Of a stretch of 64,000 nucleotides of DNA, positions 11,226 through 21,964 are shown piece by piece. The position numbers and the translations under genes are program-made. Numbering within the stretch: position 1 is the first letter of the stretch; each line of letters starts with the position of its first letter. A model generated the notes under the pieces. It was not told the DNA's origin. It saw nothing but the letters and a program-made list of their open reading frames with translations, and did not search any database. The stretch lies in NCBI GenBank assembly GCA_030549495.1, contig JAUIRK010000141.1, positions 186,001-250,000 on the forward strand, given 5' to 3'. The stretch comes from Nectonema munidae. Taxonomy: Eukaryota; Nematomorpha; Nectonematoida; Nectonematidae.

Positions 11226-11520
11226 TGGTCAAAACGTACGAAAACAAAACGTCTAAAAACTAAAACATTTGTAGAAAAACGTCCAAAGGCAATACATCCT
11301 ATGTCCAAAATATCCTGAAATCTAAACGACTTATAAGAGTTCTAAACAATTCAGTTTAAGCTTTTTGGTTTTAGAACTCTTTAATTCTAAGATGTTTAGA
11401 TTTTAAGACATTTTGGATTTCACACGCTTTCTTTTCGGACGTTTTGATTTTGGAAGTTTTGGTTTTAGGACGTTTTCGTCTCGGACATTTTGGTTTTCGA
11501 CGTTGCGACTATGAACCTTT
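11226..11520. repeat. foldback element with AAAACGTCC subrepeats
   Basis: The two halves are inverted copies. The left arm has GTCAAAACGTACGAAAAC, CTAAAACATTTG and ACGTCCAAAG. The right arm has GGACGTTTTGATTTTGG, GGACGTTTTCGTCTCGG and GACATTTTGGTTTTCGAC. The inner parts also pair (CCAAAATATCCTGAAATC near 11310 with its near complement near 11400). The whole 295 bp could form one long hairpin. There is no coding capacity; this is a nonautonomous foldback/MITE. Confidence 0.8.
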
Positions 11521-12340
11521 TTAAATATTTTTAGAATTCTTTTAGACATATTTTGACACTAAGACATTTAGTAGAACTGTTTTTTCGGTATATCGAAATG
11601 ATTAAAAAAAAATTACTTTTATGACTACAATTTCCAAAAAAAAAATTTCTAATTTTAAATAGGAAAATTATATTAAATTTAATCTTATGTAATAAAGCAA
11701 TAATTTATAATTTAATGGAAAAGTATTAAGTAAAATTTTTTGATGTGTATTTTTTGTCAGATCTATTAAGAAAAATTTTTTTAATCTACTTATAATTTAA
11801 TTTTTTTCGTTAATTCAGTGTCTCATTTTGCCTTACTGAACAATAGTAACCATATGCAAGTTTCTATGAAAGTTGAATATAAAAAATTCTAATTTGTGTT
11901 TATAGCAACCTTTGAAGTCAATGTTAAAAAAATTCTAATTTAGTCTTTTTATATGCACATGTGACACATTTACTATAATGAAGTATACTAAATTACTAAA
12001 TCTATTTTAAATCTTTCAGTTATTCGATACAGTAACTTAAGAAAAATAACATCCTTGCTTAAATTTTTTTCTATTTGAAGGGCATGCTTGTCATAATTTT
12101 ATTAAATCAAATTAAAAATAGTTAAATGTAAAAAAGTGAAATTAATGAAAAAAATCATTATAAAAAATAGTTGTCAACATAAATAATCAATTGATATTTA
12201 ATTTAAAAACTAAAAATTTTTTTTGTCAAAAAATAAATACGCAACGTACCAGTGTCAGATATAAAAAATACTACAACAATAGTAATTTCTAAATAATACT
12301 AAACTTTTATTTAATATATTTAATATAGAGGCATGGGTAG
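11521..12340. other. A+T-rich DNA, no gene seen
   Basis: Very A/T-rich with homopolymer runs and no usable reading frame. I looked here for the left terminus of the hAT at 12.7 kb and did not find it. Confidence 0.4.
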
Positions 12341-12344
12341 ATTA

Positions 12345-12515
12345 GGTTTTTTATAATTATGGGGGCGTGGGTATTTTAGGTAGCGCGTCGGACATCGAAC
12401 ACAAAGTGTTGGGTTCGATTCGCGTACTACAAGTCTATTCATAGTTCGACATAAGCGGTCTTGGTTGAACTTCTCAATGAAACGCCCCACGATACCTATA
12501 CCTTTATTCAAATTC
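12345..12515 (+). repeat. tRNA-derived SINE, copy 1
   Basis: The head has a B-box-like GGGTTCGATTCG about 50 bases after a GTAGCGCGTCGG A-box-like region. The body TTCATAGTTCGACATAAGCG and then CTCAATGAAA matches the minus-strand copy at 23.06-23.22 kb (TTCATAGTTTGACATAAATG, GTCAATGAAA). The two copies share head, body and the order of parts, so they are one SINE family. It has no coding content. Confidence 0.7.
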
Positions 12516-12713
12516 ATTCATAAAAATTATAAAATGATTAAGAAATATGAGAACAAGTTAATTAAAATCTTGGACAATTTTGTTTATAATTTTCAACTTA
12601 ATACCAATTTTTTACAAAATTAACCTTTTATAAAAGTACCTTTATTACTATCTTTTATTTCCTTTTTTAGAAGTAGTTTTAACTATATTTGATTTTATCT
12701 TTGTGGCTGATAA

Positions 12714-12977
12714 ATGAATGAGCCAGGATCATCTTTTAAAAAAAGAAAAACTTACCATTATCATAATGAATGGGAAGAGAACTACTTTTTTGTAATGAAC
12801 AATAACAAGTCTTTATGTTTAATTTTTAAGGGAATAGTTGCATTGCCTAAAAAAGCGAACGTGGAGAGACATTTTTTTAAAGTTCACAAAAATTATTCTA
12901 TTGATTTTCCACAAAATACAGCCTTAAGAAAAACAAAAGTTAAACAACTCAAAGCAGAATTGCTTGAACAACAATAG
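12714..12977 (+). pseudogene. hAT transposase N-terminal BED-type zinc finger
   Basis: HNEWEENYFFVMNNNKSLCL followed by IFKGIVALPKKANVERHFFK matches the BED-like finger of the ZBED5/GTF2IRD2-type hAT group (EWE-x-YFF opening, then C-x2-C and H-x-H spacing). The second cysteine of the C-x2-C pair appears as phenylalanine, so zinc binding is probably lost. A lysine-rich linker (TKVKQLKAELLEQQ) follows before the stop. Confidence 0.8.
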
Positions 12978-13146
12978 CTTTTTTAAATACAACACAAGCT
13001 CAAAATCTGCTACAATCGCTTCATTCAAAATTACTCAAACATTAATTAAACATAACAAATTTTTTAGCGATGGAGAATTAGTAAAAGAAGCTTTCATCAA
13101 AGCGGGAGATGTTTTATTTGAAAACTTCTAAAATAAGTCCGAAATT

Positions 13147-13494
13147 ATGACATGTATAAATAACTTATCATTGTCACGAAATACTATTATGCGAAGAACA
13201 AAGGATATCAGTCAAGAACTTGAGCAAGCTCTACAAATTAATGTTGATAAGTGCGTTGTTCTCTCATTACAGTTTGACGAGTCGACTCACTATATTGGCA
13301 CTGCTCAACTCTGTGTTTTCATCAGAATGGTTTTTGTTGACATGTCATCCGTAGAAGAGTTGTTAACAATAATTCCGATGAATGAACGCACTAGAGGTGA
13401 AGATATTTCAACTCATTCAAAGAATTTATATCACTTACAAATTTTCCAATTTCCAAACTGGTTTCAATTACAACAGATGGTGCCCCTGAAATGA
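13147..13494 (+). pseudogene. hAT transposase catalytic-region piece
   Basis: The frame contains LSLSRNTIMRRTKDISQELE followed by LSLQFDESTHYIGTAQLCVF. This is the first part of the hAT RNase H-like core in the ZBED5-type group, with the catalytic aspartate in the FDEST segment. It ends in a frame break near 13494; recognisable core sequence continues in other frames to about 13840. Confidence 0.8.
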
Positions 13495-13877
13495 CTAGTT
13501 GCAATAATGGCTTTATTTCTCGTTGTAAGCGCAATGATAAGTTTCCCAGATTTATTGATTATTATTGCATCATACATAATCAAGTCCTATGCTAAAAAGT
13601 TTTAAACTTTGATCATGTCATGGACATAGCGTTCAAAACTATCAACTACATCAGGTCAAAGAGTTTATCGCGTCGAGAGTTTCGTGCTTTGCTAAAAGAG
13701 TGTGGAGAAGAACACAATGAATTGCTTTTACACACAGATGTTAGGTGGCTAAGCCGTGCTAAGTTTTGACTCGTTTCAGAGAACTATTACCAAAAGTTTG
13801 CATTTTTCTTGAAACTAAAAAAATTCAATATGTTCAATTGAGTCATTCAGAATGGCGCTGCTGAAAAAAGATTAAAT

Positions 13878-14387
13878 ATGGATAGATATGGAGCTAGTCT
13901 AAGAACTCTCATGAATGAATTTGAAAAAGATTCGAAAGTTATTGAAAGTATCACCACTTTTCTACTAAACCCCTTCAAGGACGACGTGAGTATTGAATTT
14001 TTAGCTAAAAAAATTGGCGACTTTCTACAAATTGGCAATTTGGCTGGATTAGAAGAAGAACTTATAAATATAAAATGTGACTTAAGTCTTAAATCAATGC
14101 ATGGGTCGAAAGATTTTATAAAATATATTTTTAAAGATAAATACCCCAACATTTGGAGGGTATTTGCTAGTTTCCATTCGTTTTTCGGATCCACATATTT
14201 GTGTGAATCTGCTTTTTCTTCGATGAATAGTATAAAAACAAAACATAGATCTCAATTAACTAACGAACATTTGCAGGCATGTTTAAGAATCGCCCTGACA
14301 AATTTCGATCCAAATTTTGAAAAACTAGCACAAAATATGCAGTTCCAGGTTTCATCTTCAAAAAAAATTAGTTTTTATAATTTTTAA
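13878..14387 (+). pseudogene. hAT transposase C-terminal dimerisation domain
   Basis: The 169-residue frame ends with FHSFFGSTYLCESAFSSMNS followed by IKTKHRSQLTNEHLQACLRI. This is the C-terminal hAT dimerisation segment of the ZBED5/SCAND3-like group (STY-x-CE-x-FS-x-MN, K-x-R-x-L-x-x-HL). It runs to within about 160 bp of the element's right terminus, the expected arrangement. Confidence 0.85.
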
Positions 14388-14559
14388 GTTGTATATTTTG
14401 AAGTTAATAAACATTTTTTTTACTTATATAAAACAACAAAAGTTACATTTGTTTTAAGAATATTAATTATTTTTTATACTTACAAGGTAGACCGCCAAAA
14501 ATTTCTACAAAAAAAGTAGCCCTTATATAAAAAAAGTTTGGCCACCCCTGTTATATAAG

Positions 14560-15140
14560 AATCAAAATTCTTAAATTACTCTTTCTTTAATTTTTTTCAA
14601 TAAAAAATTATTTTTATAACTTCAAAATTAAATAAATATTTGATTTTTTTCGATAAAAAATAAGTTTATAAAATAAATAAAAATATTGTGCTTAGTAAGT
14701 TAGTTTTTTAGTCAGATTTATATGAATTATTTAAAAATAATGGAAGATTTATTTTTGAGCAGCAAAGTGATAAAAAGAAGAGTTTATTCAGATTATAAAA
14801 TTTTAAGTTTTGTAATCATTGAGAGAAACACAAAATTTCTTCGTCAGTCAAAATAAGATTTTACCAAGAGCCAAAAAGTATTTATTTAAAACATAATTCT
14901 TATATTTGTTAACGAAATATCATTTTTGCTCTTAAGGAAATGTTGGCAACACATTTCAAACATAACCAACCTCACTGCCTGTTTTGATCAACCTTGTCAA
15001 TGTGAAATGATGAGAAAATTAGAGTTTTGCACACAACTGCAATAAAAGATTTGCGCTAATACCTCAAACATTGATGTCTATAAAAATATCAAAGAAAACT
15101 GAATGCGTTTATTCACTAACATAACGATTGACGATGAAAT
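14560..15140. other. A+T-rich DNA, no gene seen
   Basis: No coding, RNA or repeat feature is recognisable between the hAT right end and the RTE 3' region. Confidence 0.4.
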
Positions 15141-15339
15141 ACCACTTCCTTGCTCTGTCGAAGCTGGACTGGACTGTTTGTGTGTAAAGTTTCAGATTAT
15201 AATGCTTATCCCAAGTGCTATTTCGCATTTTCCCTGATTTACTAGTGTACGGCATAGCGTGCCAGTAGTGGTCTTAAACATTTGAAATCGAGTTTGTGGA
15301 GTATTATGAAAGCAGATTCTTTGACAGCGTCCTCTCTGC

Positions 15340-15560
15340 CTACACCTTATCCCCAAGTTGAATGTCGGTAGCTACAATCCGTTCTCCATTTTTTCCTGTC
15401 ATCCTCCTTGTTGAGATCGAGATCTTGGAGTCGCTCTGTTAGTCCATTTTTTCGTTGTCTTCCCCTGCTTCTTTTTTCATCCACTTTTTTTTTACATCGT
15501 TTGTCTCACTATGTCGTTTTCTTTCTTTCTTAAAAGGTATCCTTACCACCGTAATTTGCT
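15340..15560 (-). pseudogene. RTE ORF C-terminal region
   Basis: On the minus strand, KLRW and LLRKKENDIVRQTM are followed, after a frame change, by RSRGRQRKNGLTERLQDLDL and NKEDDRKKWRTDCSYRHSTW. This is the C-terminal RTE pattern (LRWYGHVLRR, GRPKKRW, D-x-DRxKWR). It lies within about 100 bases of the end of the endonuclease-RT linker, which marks the deletion junction at roughly 15560-15630. Confidence 0.75.
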
Positions 15561-15943
15561 GGGTTCCGCTACTGTCAATACACTTATTCTAACTCCTATC
15601 TTTTTTCTCACTTCTTCAGTTCCTTTTGGTCTTTGTTACTCCCATAATTTTTCTAAGCATTCTTTTAAGTTTGTTTTTTTGCCACTTTTTGAGAGACATT
15701 TTTTTCTCTTTTAGCACTCTTCTATCATTTTTATTCCACCACAATGTCTCTTTCTGTTTTATTCTATCATTCTTTGTTCGTCCTAAAAAAATTTGCTCAC
15801 TGATTTAAAGTCTTTTATCTTTCCCCAAATTTCTTCTACATGATCACTCTTCATCACTTGTTTACCTGCCTTTCTCAATGCTTTCCTAAATTCTAACCTT
15901 GTTTTTCTTTCTTTTAACTTCCAAATCTTCAGCTTTACAGTTT

Positions 15944-16681
15944 TTAAATATTTTCCTTGTATTTTTTATTTTTGTACACATCAAGAACAACGATTCTGGG
16001 TTGGCTGACAATCTCGATTCCAGGAATGGCCTTGCAATCTTTCAAATTTTTTGCATCTTTTGGCCTCATGGGAATAAAATCTATTTGACTGCTCTTGCCA
16101 CCGCTTTTATATGTAATAATTTGCTCTGCTTTTTTTCTGAATTTTGTGTTACGAACAAAGAGTTCATTTCTTTCTGCCATCTGTAAAATTCTCTCTCCGT
16201 CTTCATTCCATTTTTCAAAACCATGCCCTCAAAGAGTTTCTTTGTAACCTTAACACTTTTCTTCCAAATGGCCGTTCAAATCACCTCCTATCAGCAATCT
16301 TTCACTTTCCTTTACTTCTTCAATCATTTTTTCTAAGTTATGAACAAACTTTTGTTTATCCTCTTCTTTATATCCAGTCTGTGGTGCGTATGCTGATATG
16401 ATAGTTATACGCTCATTTTCGCGAACAAGTTTGATACGTACTAGTCGGTCATCTATTCTTTTCATTTGCAGCACCTTGTTTTTCCATTTCAGTGAACATA
16501 TGATACCTACTCCATTCCTTTTCTTTGCTTTTCCACTGTAAAAATGTATAAACCCATCACCTATTTCCTTTGCAGCGTTGCCTCCCCATTGGTCTCCTGG
16601 ACACACATCACTTCGATATTTTTTTTCTTCTACCAGCTCTAAGCCCTTGCCCGTCATCAATCTCGGGTAGCAAATTTCCAA
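15944..16681 (-). pseudogene. RTE endonuclease domain
   Basis: Two minus frames cover the domain. The first has GDGFIHFYSGKAKKRNGVGI, RITIISAYAPQTGYKEEDKQ and LLIGGDLNGHL (the GD-x-N motif). The second has AERNELFVRNTKFRKK, SQIDFIPMR (catalytic SQIDYI-type motif) and ISQPRIVVLDV-like final residues with QPR where QHR is usual. If that replacement is real, the catalytic histidine is lost. The opening residues before 16681, including a QETKW-like motif, run in another frame (CPGDQWGGNA follows). Confidence 0.8.
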
Positions 16682-17269
16682 TCCTTTCTCTTGTCCAATT
16701 TTCGAACATTCTTTTTACGTAGGCAGTTGGATGCTTCCAAGGATTACTTAGGGCTGTACCCCGCCCTTTGTTTGTTCGTATCATAGTATAAGACAAATAA
16801 AGCAAAGTTTTTACAACCGGATGCCTTTCTTGACGCCAAGCATTTTGTTTTCAGGATTGGAAACCTTTAGCCTTTGCTAATTAATGAGCTTGACCCACCA
16901 GGCAGTGGTAATTTCTAATCGGAGTTATTTTCCTCTAGAACAATTGTTCGCCAGAACTCACGGACTTGTTCCACCCGAAGCTGTAGGTTAAAGCCATACT
17001 TTTTTCACCTCTAGATCATTTAGTTTGAAACAACTCTGCCTCGAGAAGGCAGGTCTAGAGATTCGCTGCCAGAGGCTGTTTGAAACGTCTGTTATTAGAG
17101 ACATTTCTAGGAGATTGAGAGCTCATCCTCATTCCTTGCATTGGCATAACAGCATTGGAGTCACCGCGTCTGATCTCATCTTTTTTTATCTTGATCCGGC
17201 TAGATACATTAGTCTTTATGATGTAAGTACCGTGTTTGCAAGAAGAGAGCCACTTGCATAAATGACATC

Positions 17270-18515
17270 CTATCTACCAATGACATTCGAGAATTTTTAG
17301 GAATCATACACACGGAAACGCCTGTGGGTACGACCGAAAGTTTTCACTTTTAAAAATAAGTGAAATTCATCTATTTTCGAAAAGGTTTGACCACTAAAAT
17401 AAATGTACTTTTTAATAATTTTGTTAAACTTCTCGAATAAACTTTGATTTTCATTTAAAGTTTACCTTTATGGCGCCTATTTTTTTATGTTCTATAAACG
17501 AAAACGGTATTCAACTTTTCTGATAATTCTTAAGTTACCTCACACCCCCTCCCTTTCAATTTTTGCCCCTGTTACTTTGAACAACTCTCAACAGCTACTA
17601 CAAAAAGGTATACTCCGCGTTTTACATGCAATTAAAAATAAAACTCAGTATTTTTCGCGTATACAAATTATATTATGTGTGAAATTGTTATCTATTCATT
17701 ATGTAACCGCGTCACAATTTGCGAGGGGTCTGGTCAAAGCGGCCCCAAAAAAATTATTTTTATAGCACTAAAAATATTAACATTATTACTTGAACAGAGG
17801 TGAAGTCGATAAAATGACATCTGCAATGCTTGCTTATTCTATTTTGATTAAGGGGTGTGCACGTTTTGATTAAAGAATTTTGTGGCTGTTTTGGTAGTGG
17901 GCCGTTTTGACTAGGAACTATTTGTGAAATTGCTAAAATGTTTTCAACAATGGCAAATGGAAAACCAAATTGATGTTTCTATTGAGAATGTAAGTATTAT
18001 GGAGTAAGTAGGGACAACACGTAAAAAATTGATGTGTAATATTCATTTTTCCCAATTAATTATTAATATTATTATTATTGTTGTAGTAGAGGATAAAGAA
18101 TTTTTTCAGAATCATAGTTTTATCTATATAATTTTATTCTCTATAAATTGTGATATTTACATGAGGTTAATGCAAGTGAAACTTTTCAACACAATTTTAA
18201 ATCCGATTACAAGAGATATATTTTTTTTAATTTTTCTGTATATAATAAAATGCACAAAGTTTACAAGTGTGAACTAATCTTTTTTGAAATTTAAAGATGG
18301 ATAAAATTAGTAGACTAGCATTCATTAAGTAGTTTTCATTGCTGCTATCAACATTGAATCATTTTTGCAGTTCTTTTCCACCTCTTTCCCTCAAAAAATA
18401 TACTCGCATCGCATGACATATGAGCTGTAGGCGAATAAAATGATGTTTTTGCATCGATTATTTTTACATAGCATACTACGAAACATTGAACTTTATACGA
18501 TTTATATAGCAATCA
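17270..18515. other. intergenic DNA upstream of the EXD3-like gene
   Basis: No gene is recognised. A frame at 17487-17765 has no domain. At about 17845-17925 the sequence holds repeated CGTTTTGATTA/CCGTTTTGACTAGG motifs, complements of the GTCAAAACG units in the foldback at 11.2 kb, so a decayed relative of that element is likely. The promoter of the following gene should lie in the last few hundred bases, but no diagnostic element stands out. Confidence 0.4.
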
Positions 18516-20603
18516 ATGCTCTGCTTACATTTAAGAATGGTGAATTCACAAGTGATGTTGGAGGATGCTAGAAAAATGTTAGCTATAAGCGATTATGAAT
18601 CCTGCTTTAAAATCATCAAAGAAGGGAATTTGTTTTCCTATTTCAATCTTGTTGACCTGGCTGTTAATCTATTTTTCTTGAAAAGAGGAAACATCGTGTC
18701 CAGCCTCCTTACCCTTTATCCGCCATGCCGAAAAAGTGTCATTCAAAAATTTGATACATTTTTAGCTAATTATTTGAAGTGCAGTTGCTCTTTCTTTCAA
18801 GATAACTGCGTAGAAAAAGCAGACATCGTGAAGTTTATGGATGTAAACCTTAAAAAATTTGATTTATTTTCTAATCTGTCTCTCCCTCACTACTGGGAGT
18901 ACAAGGCATATAAAAGAATGGTATACCTATCAAATTTTATGCTCTTGAAAACAAAAAATTATAGAAATTTTCATGAAAATGTCTTTCCCATATTTCTCAC
19001 TTATCCTGATTTAACATACGTGTTTTGCAGAAGATATTTTCATAAAAAAGTCAATTACGTTTGTATCATCGCCAACATTTTGAAATTGAATCCGATTTAT
19101 TTGCCCAAGTCACTTGCAGCACATTTAGCTTCATCTTCTCGTGATAATGTTTTTTTGCAATTGGAAGACTTTCTGCAGTTATCTTCTGAAGAATGTAGTG
19201 AAAGTTTTTTATATTTAAAAGATTTTGAACACTCCTTAACAATAGTTAATTCTGCCCAGTTATTAAAGAATTCCATGGATTTTCTCAATCAAAAAATGCC
19301 CAAATTTGTAGGCATAGATTTGGAGTGGAGTTACTCGTATGTTCTGCAAAGAGATGAAGTTTGTATTATATCCCTTTCGCTGGATTATGAAATTTTTTTA
19401 TTCGATATTGTAGAATTAAAGAAAGAAACAGATTGCATTGAATTGTTAAAAGATTTTTTAAGGAATGATATTTTTAATTCCCAAATTATCAAGTTTTTTT
19501 ACGGTTTTTTAGATGATTTTGCCATGTTTAACACCCTTTTCAATGATAAATGCAATAAAAAGGAATGCGTTAATGTAATAGACTTTGAAAAGTTCCATTC
19601 CCAAGCAGATGAAAATATATTTCCTTACAAAGAGCACGTTAATAACAAGCAGATTAAAGGTCTATCCAAGTTTATAGCTCTTTGTTTTGGTAAAGGATTA
19701 GACAAATCTGAGCAACGCTCAGGATGGCATTTTCGACCTTTGAGATCATCACAAATTTATTATTCCGCATTAGATTCCTTCTGTTTAGTTAAAGCGTTTG
19801 AAGTTCTTCTCAAGAGAGTGAAAACCCATTTTTCTCTACAAGATGAAAGCGATGTTTTTACTTTTTTAAAAAATGCAAAACAAGACTCTTTTGAAAATAG
19901 TAACGCTCCAAAGGAATTATCAAGTGCAAAAAAAGCGCAGGAACATTCTCAAAATGGAAACATTGCAAAAGAGCAGACTTTTTCTCGTAAAGAGATTGGT
20001 GTTAAAACGTTAAAATTTGTGTGCGATCAAATGCTGAAGGAATTAGCTACATTAATGCGGTTTGTTGGCATAGATACGTGCTTGCATGTGCAGACTTCAA
20101 CCGCATCATCGATCATATCCACGGCTATTGAGGATCAGCGCATTATTCTGTCGCAAGGCAAAGCATTTAATGATATAAAAGCGAAGTCAAGCAGCTCAGT
20201 ATCCTGCTATGAGGTGATTCCCTCTCCCAACCAATTTGTGCAAATGATGTCCTTGCTTTCTTCTCTCCATATCAAGCTAAGAACAGAGGATGTGTTTTCA
20301 ATTTGTCTTTCCTGCAATTCATCTAAAATTCAAGTTGTTGATACCATGTTGTTTCAAACTCTTAAGTACTACAAAAAAATAAACAATCCTTACAATGATT
20401 TTCACACGTTCCTTAAAAGTCAATTAGGTCCTAGTGAAAATTGTCTAGATGAGGAATTCTTCCAATTTTTCATCGAACTAGATCTCAGTAATATTCCTGA
20501 CGATATCAAGGTTCTTCGCGTTTGTAAAACGTGTAAATGGATGATGTTTAACGACTCATTTTATGATGTTTGCTTGGTCAAACTTGACGCTTTTTTCTAT
20601 TAG
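18516..20603 (+). CDS. EXD3: EXD3/Nibbler (mut-7) family 3'-5' exonuclease
   Basis: A 695-codon uninterrupted frame. Residues 1 to about 250 form a helical N-terminal region as in Nibbler/mut-7. The DEDDy exonuclease follows: FVGIDLEWSY (about 265-273, Exo I Asp and Glu), FYGFLDDFAMF (about 328-338, Exo II Asp), and YYSALDSF (about 417-424, Exo III Tyr-x3-Asp). A Mut7-C domain begins FVCDQMLKELATLMRF (about 501) and keeps two Cys pairs (CLSCN near 597, CKTCKW near 670), probably a zinc ribbon. Family members trim 3' ends of microRNAs and piRNAs loaded in Argonaute proteins. The second Met (18537, context AGAATGG) looks a better start than the first. AATAAA at about 20699 would serve as the poly(A) signal. 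No introns are visible. All catalytic residues are present, so it is probably active. Confidence 0.9.
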   Translation: MLCLHLRMVNSQVMLEDARKMLAISDYESCFKIIKEGNLFSYFNLVDLAVNLFFLKRGNIVSSLLTLYPPCRKSVIQKFDTFLANYLKCSCSFFQDNCVEKADIVKFMDVNLKKFDLFSNLSLPHYWEYKAYKRMVYLSNFMLLKTKNYRNFHENVFPIFLTYPDLTYVFCRRYFHKKVNYVCIIANILKLNPIYLPKSLAAHLASSSRDNVFLQLEDFLQLSSEECSESFLYLKDFEHSLTIVNSAQLLKNSMDFLNQKMPKFVGIDLEWSYSYVLQRDEVCIISLSLDYEIFLFDIVELKKETDCIELLKDFLRNDIFNSQIIKFFYGFLDDFAMFNTLFNDKCNKKECVNVIDFEKFHSQADENIFPYKEHVNNKQIKGLSKFIALCFGKGLDKSEQRSGWHFRPLRSSQIYYSALDSFCLVKAFEVLLKRVKTHFSLQDESDVFTFLKNAKQDSFENSNAPKELSSAKKAQEHSQNGNIAKEQTFSRKEIGVKTLKFVCDQMLKELATLMRFVGIDTCLHVQTSTASSIISTAIEDQRIILSQGKAFNDIKAKSSSSVSCYEVIPSPNQFVQMMSLLSSLHIKLRTEDVFSICLSCNSSKIQVVDTMLFQTLKYYKKINNPYNDFHTFLKSQLGPSENCLDEEFFQFFIELDLSNIPDDIKVLRVCKTCKWMMFNDSFYDVCLVKLDAFFY

Positions 20604-20780
20604 TTTAAGTTTGTGCTAGAGCTTCGTTTTAGTTTGTATCGTTAGAGATTGTAAATATTATTTAATAGACGATATTTACAAATACTAAATTAGAAGATAA
20701 ATAAAATTATTTTTTTATTCTAGCAAACACATTTTTCTTTGGTGTGTATTATATTAAATTATTTAAGGTTTTTTGGAACT
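20604..20780 (+). promoter_or_regulatory. 3' flank and poly(A) signal of the EXD3-like gene
   Basis: Downstream of the stop the sequence is A+T-rich, with AATAAA at about 20699-20704 followed by T-rich sequence. This is a normal polyadenylation context about 100 bases after the stop codon. Confidence 0.6.
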
Positions 20781-20860
20781 TTAACGCTTTTAGGACCACT
20801 GTGCCAAGAAATGAAAATTGACTCCTTTATATATATTTTGGAATATGTAACATAGTATAT
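20780..20860 (+). repeat. piggyBac-like MITE end, copy 1 (partial)
   Basis: TTAACGCTTTTAGGACCACT then GTGCCAAGAAATGAAAATTG and CTCCTTTATATATA. The same order of motifs, inverted, ends the MITE at 40949-41077 (TTAACCCTTTGAGGACC, CCAAGAAATGAAAATCG, TGCTTTAAATATATA). Only one end is clear here. Confidence 0.6.
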
Positions 20861-21579
20861 AAATTCCTAGAGCGGTTCTTTTGAACCTAATGTCATTGAG
20901 ATTGATTGAGGTTTCATAATTTCAGATCAAGTTAGAGTTTTTATAACCAGACGAGAACTTTCAAGTTATAAGACTTATGGGCTTTATTCTTTAGGGTTGG
21001 AATATTACATTGATAATTTCAGCAGAATATGTCTACCTAGTTTTCTAAAATGTTTTGAATCCCAAAATTTTTGAATGCAATCAAATTCGAACTCTTGGAT
21101 ATCCAGAAGCAAATTGAGAATTTAATATTCAGAAGGTTTCCAAACTCGAATGAAACCTTCGAGAGAGCTTAGAGAACTTTGCTGTATAATTCAGAAAAAA
21201 ATTAAAAACTTCATTAAAAATTAGTGGAAAATTGAAATAATTTAATTATTAGAATTATTTATTCTTTCAAGGTATTGGTTTTTGGGCATTTTGATTTCAG
21301 TCTTGTTTTCGCACTTTTTGACACGGCACCTTTCATAAAGGTGTACCTTTGTATATAAAATATTTAAATCAGAAGCACAAATCCTCAGAATTGGAAGGAG
21401 GGGTGAACTTTTTTTTATAATTTTCAAAATTTATTATAAAAGAATTTTTGTCCAATAAACACCACCATTATTACCAAGCATTATACATGCGCTGTAAGCT
21501 CTCAATCCCACCATAATTCCACTAATTTTATCAAGTCAAATCATCTTTGTAATTCTGATTGTATCGCTACCTTCTAGCT
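20860..21579. other. intergenic A+T-rich DNA, no gene seen
   Basis: Only short chance frames occur and no repeat boundaries are apparent. Confidence 0.4.
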
Positions 21580-21700
21580 CAGTAGTTTTCAAACTGGAGT
21601 CCGCGGTGCCCTATGCCGTTCACGAAGCAGTTCCATGGGCAGCGAGAAGTGGTCACTTAATGGATCTTTTTGCGCAACATATTGCATCGATAGTGAGTCA
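21580..21700. repeat. hAT-like terminus (solo left end)
   Basis: CAGTAGTTTTCAAACTGGAG at 21580, continuing TCCGCGGTGCCC, has the form of Charlie-like hAT ends (CAGTGGTTTTCAAACT). No right end was found. Confidence 0.5.
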
Positions 21701-21956
21701 TTTGCGATTTTGGCAATAAGTCACAATAATAAATAATTTAGTCCTTCAATTTTGTACCATTTTTATTCTTTTTTTGCTTATCATGCCTAATTTTATAAAT
21801 GTAAATTGGCTAAAAATGAAATATGTCGACTCACACTTGAAATTTGGGTTTGCTGCTTTAACGTCTGATGGGGGAGAGGAACTAAGTGTCATTTAAAGTT
21901 GACTCTTTTAAATAGAAATTGAAGGTTTTAAATTTCAGGAAGAAATATTCTACAAA

Positions 21957-21964
21957 CCTTAAAT
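21957..21964. repeat. target-site duplication, left copy (CCTTAAAT)
   Basis: The 8-bp CCTTAAAT directly precedes the left terminus of the hAT element and is repeated exactly after its right terminus (23956-23963). Eight bases is the hAT signature. Confidence 0.9.

Larger units (their letters stand above)
12714..14550 (+). mobile_element. BED-finger hAT transposon (ZBED5/GTF2IRD2-like), broken
   Basis: An ordered set of hAT transposase pieces, each in its own frame, is followed by a hAT right terminus. The element ends GTTTGGCCACCCCTG at 14550, the complement of the widespread CAGGGGTGGCC hAT end, and is followed by TTATATAA (14551-14558), the probable 8-bp target site. The left terminus was not found; the SINE at 12.35-12.5 kb lies where it might have been. 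At least three frame breaks are visible between BED finger and dimerisation domain. Confidence 0.85.
15140..17260 (-). mobile_element. RTE-type LINE, internally deleted (no RT domain)
   Basis: A minus-strand RTE element. A G+C-richer 5' untranslated part (about 17260 to 16800) carries a GGCATCCGG motif. It is followed by the APE-type endonuclease (16681 to about 15944), the basic linker (about 15900 to 15630), then directly the C-terminal GRP-rich region and 3' untranslated tail (about 15560 to 15140). The entire reverse transcriptase that should lie between linker and C-terminal region is missing, so the copy arose or decayed through a large internal deletion. Both outer limits are approximate. 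Confidence 0.75.

Noticed and set aside
12345-12515. Possible functional tRNA gene
   Set aside because: Only promoter-like boxes are present; acceptor and anticodon stems do not form, and the body is shared with another SINE copy.
15511-16401. Several plus-strand frames rich in Phe/Ser/Leu
   Set aside because: They lie opposite the RTE endonuclease and linker, whose minus-strand reading has clear family motifs.
17025-17261. 78-codon plus-strand frame in a G+C-richer patch
   Set aside because: It coincides with the probable 5' untranslated part of the RTE element on the minus strand and shows no recognisable domain.
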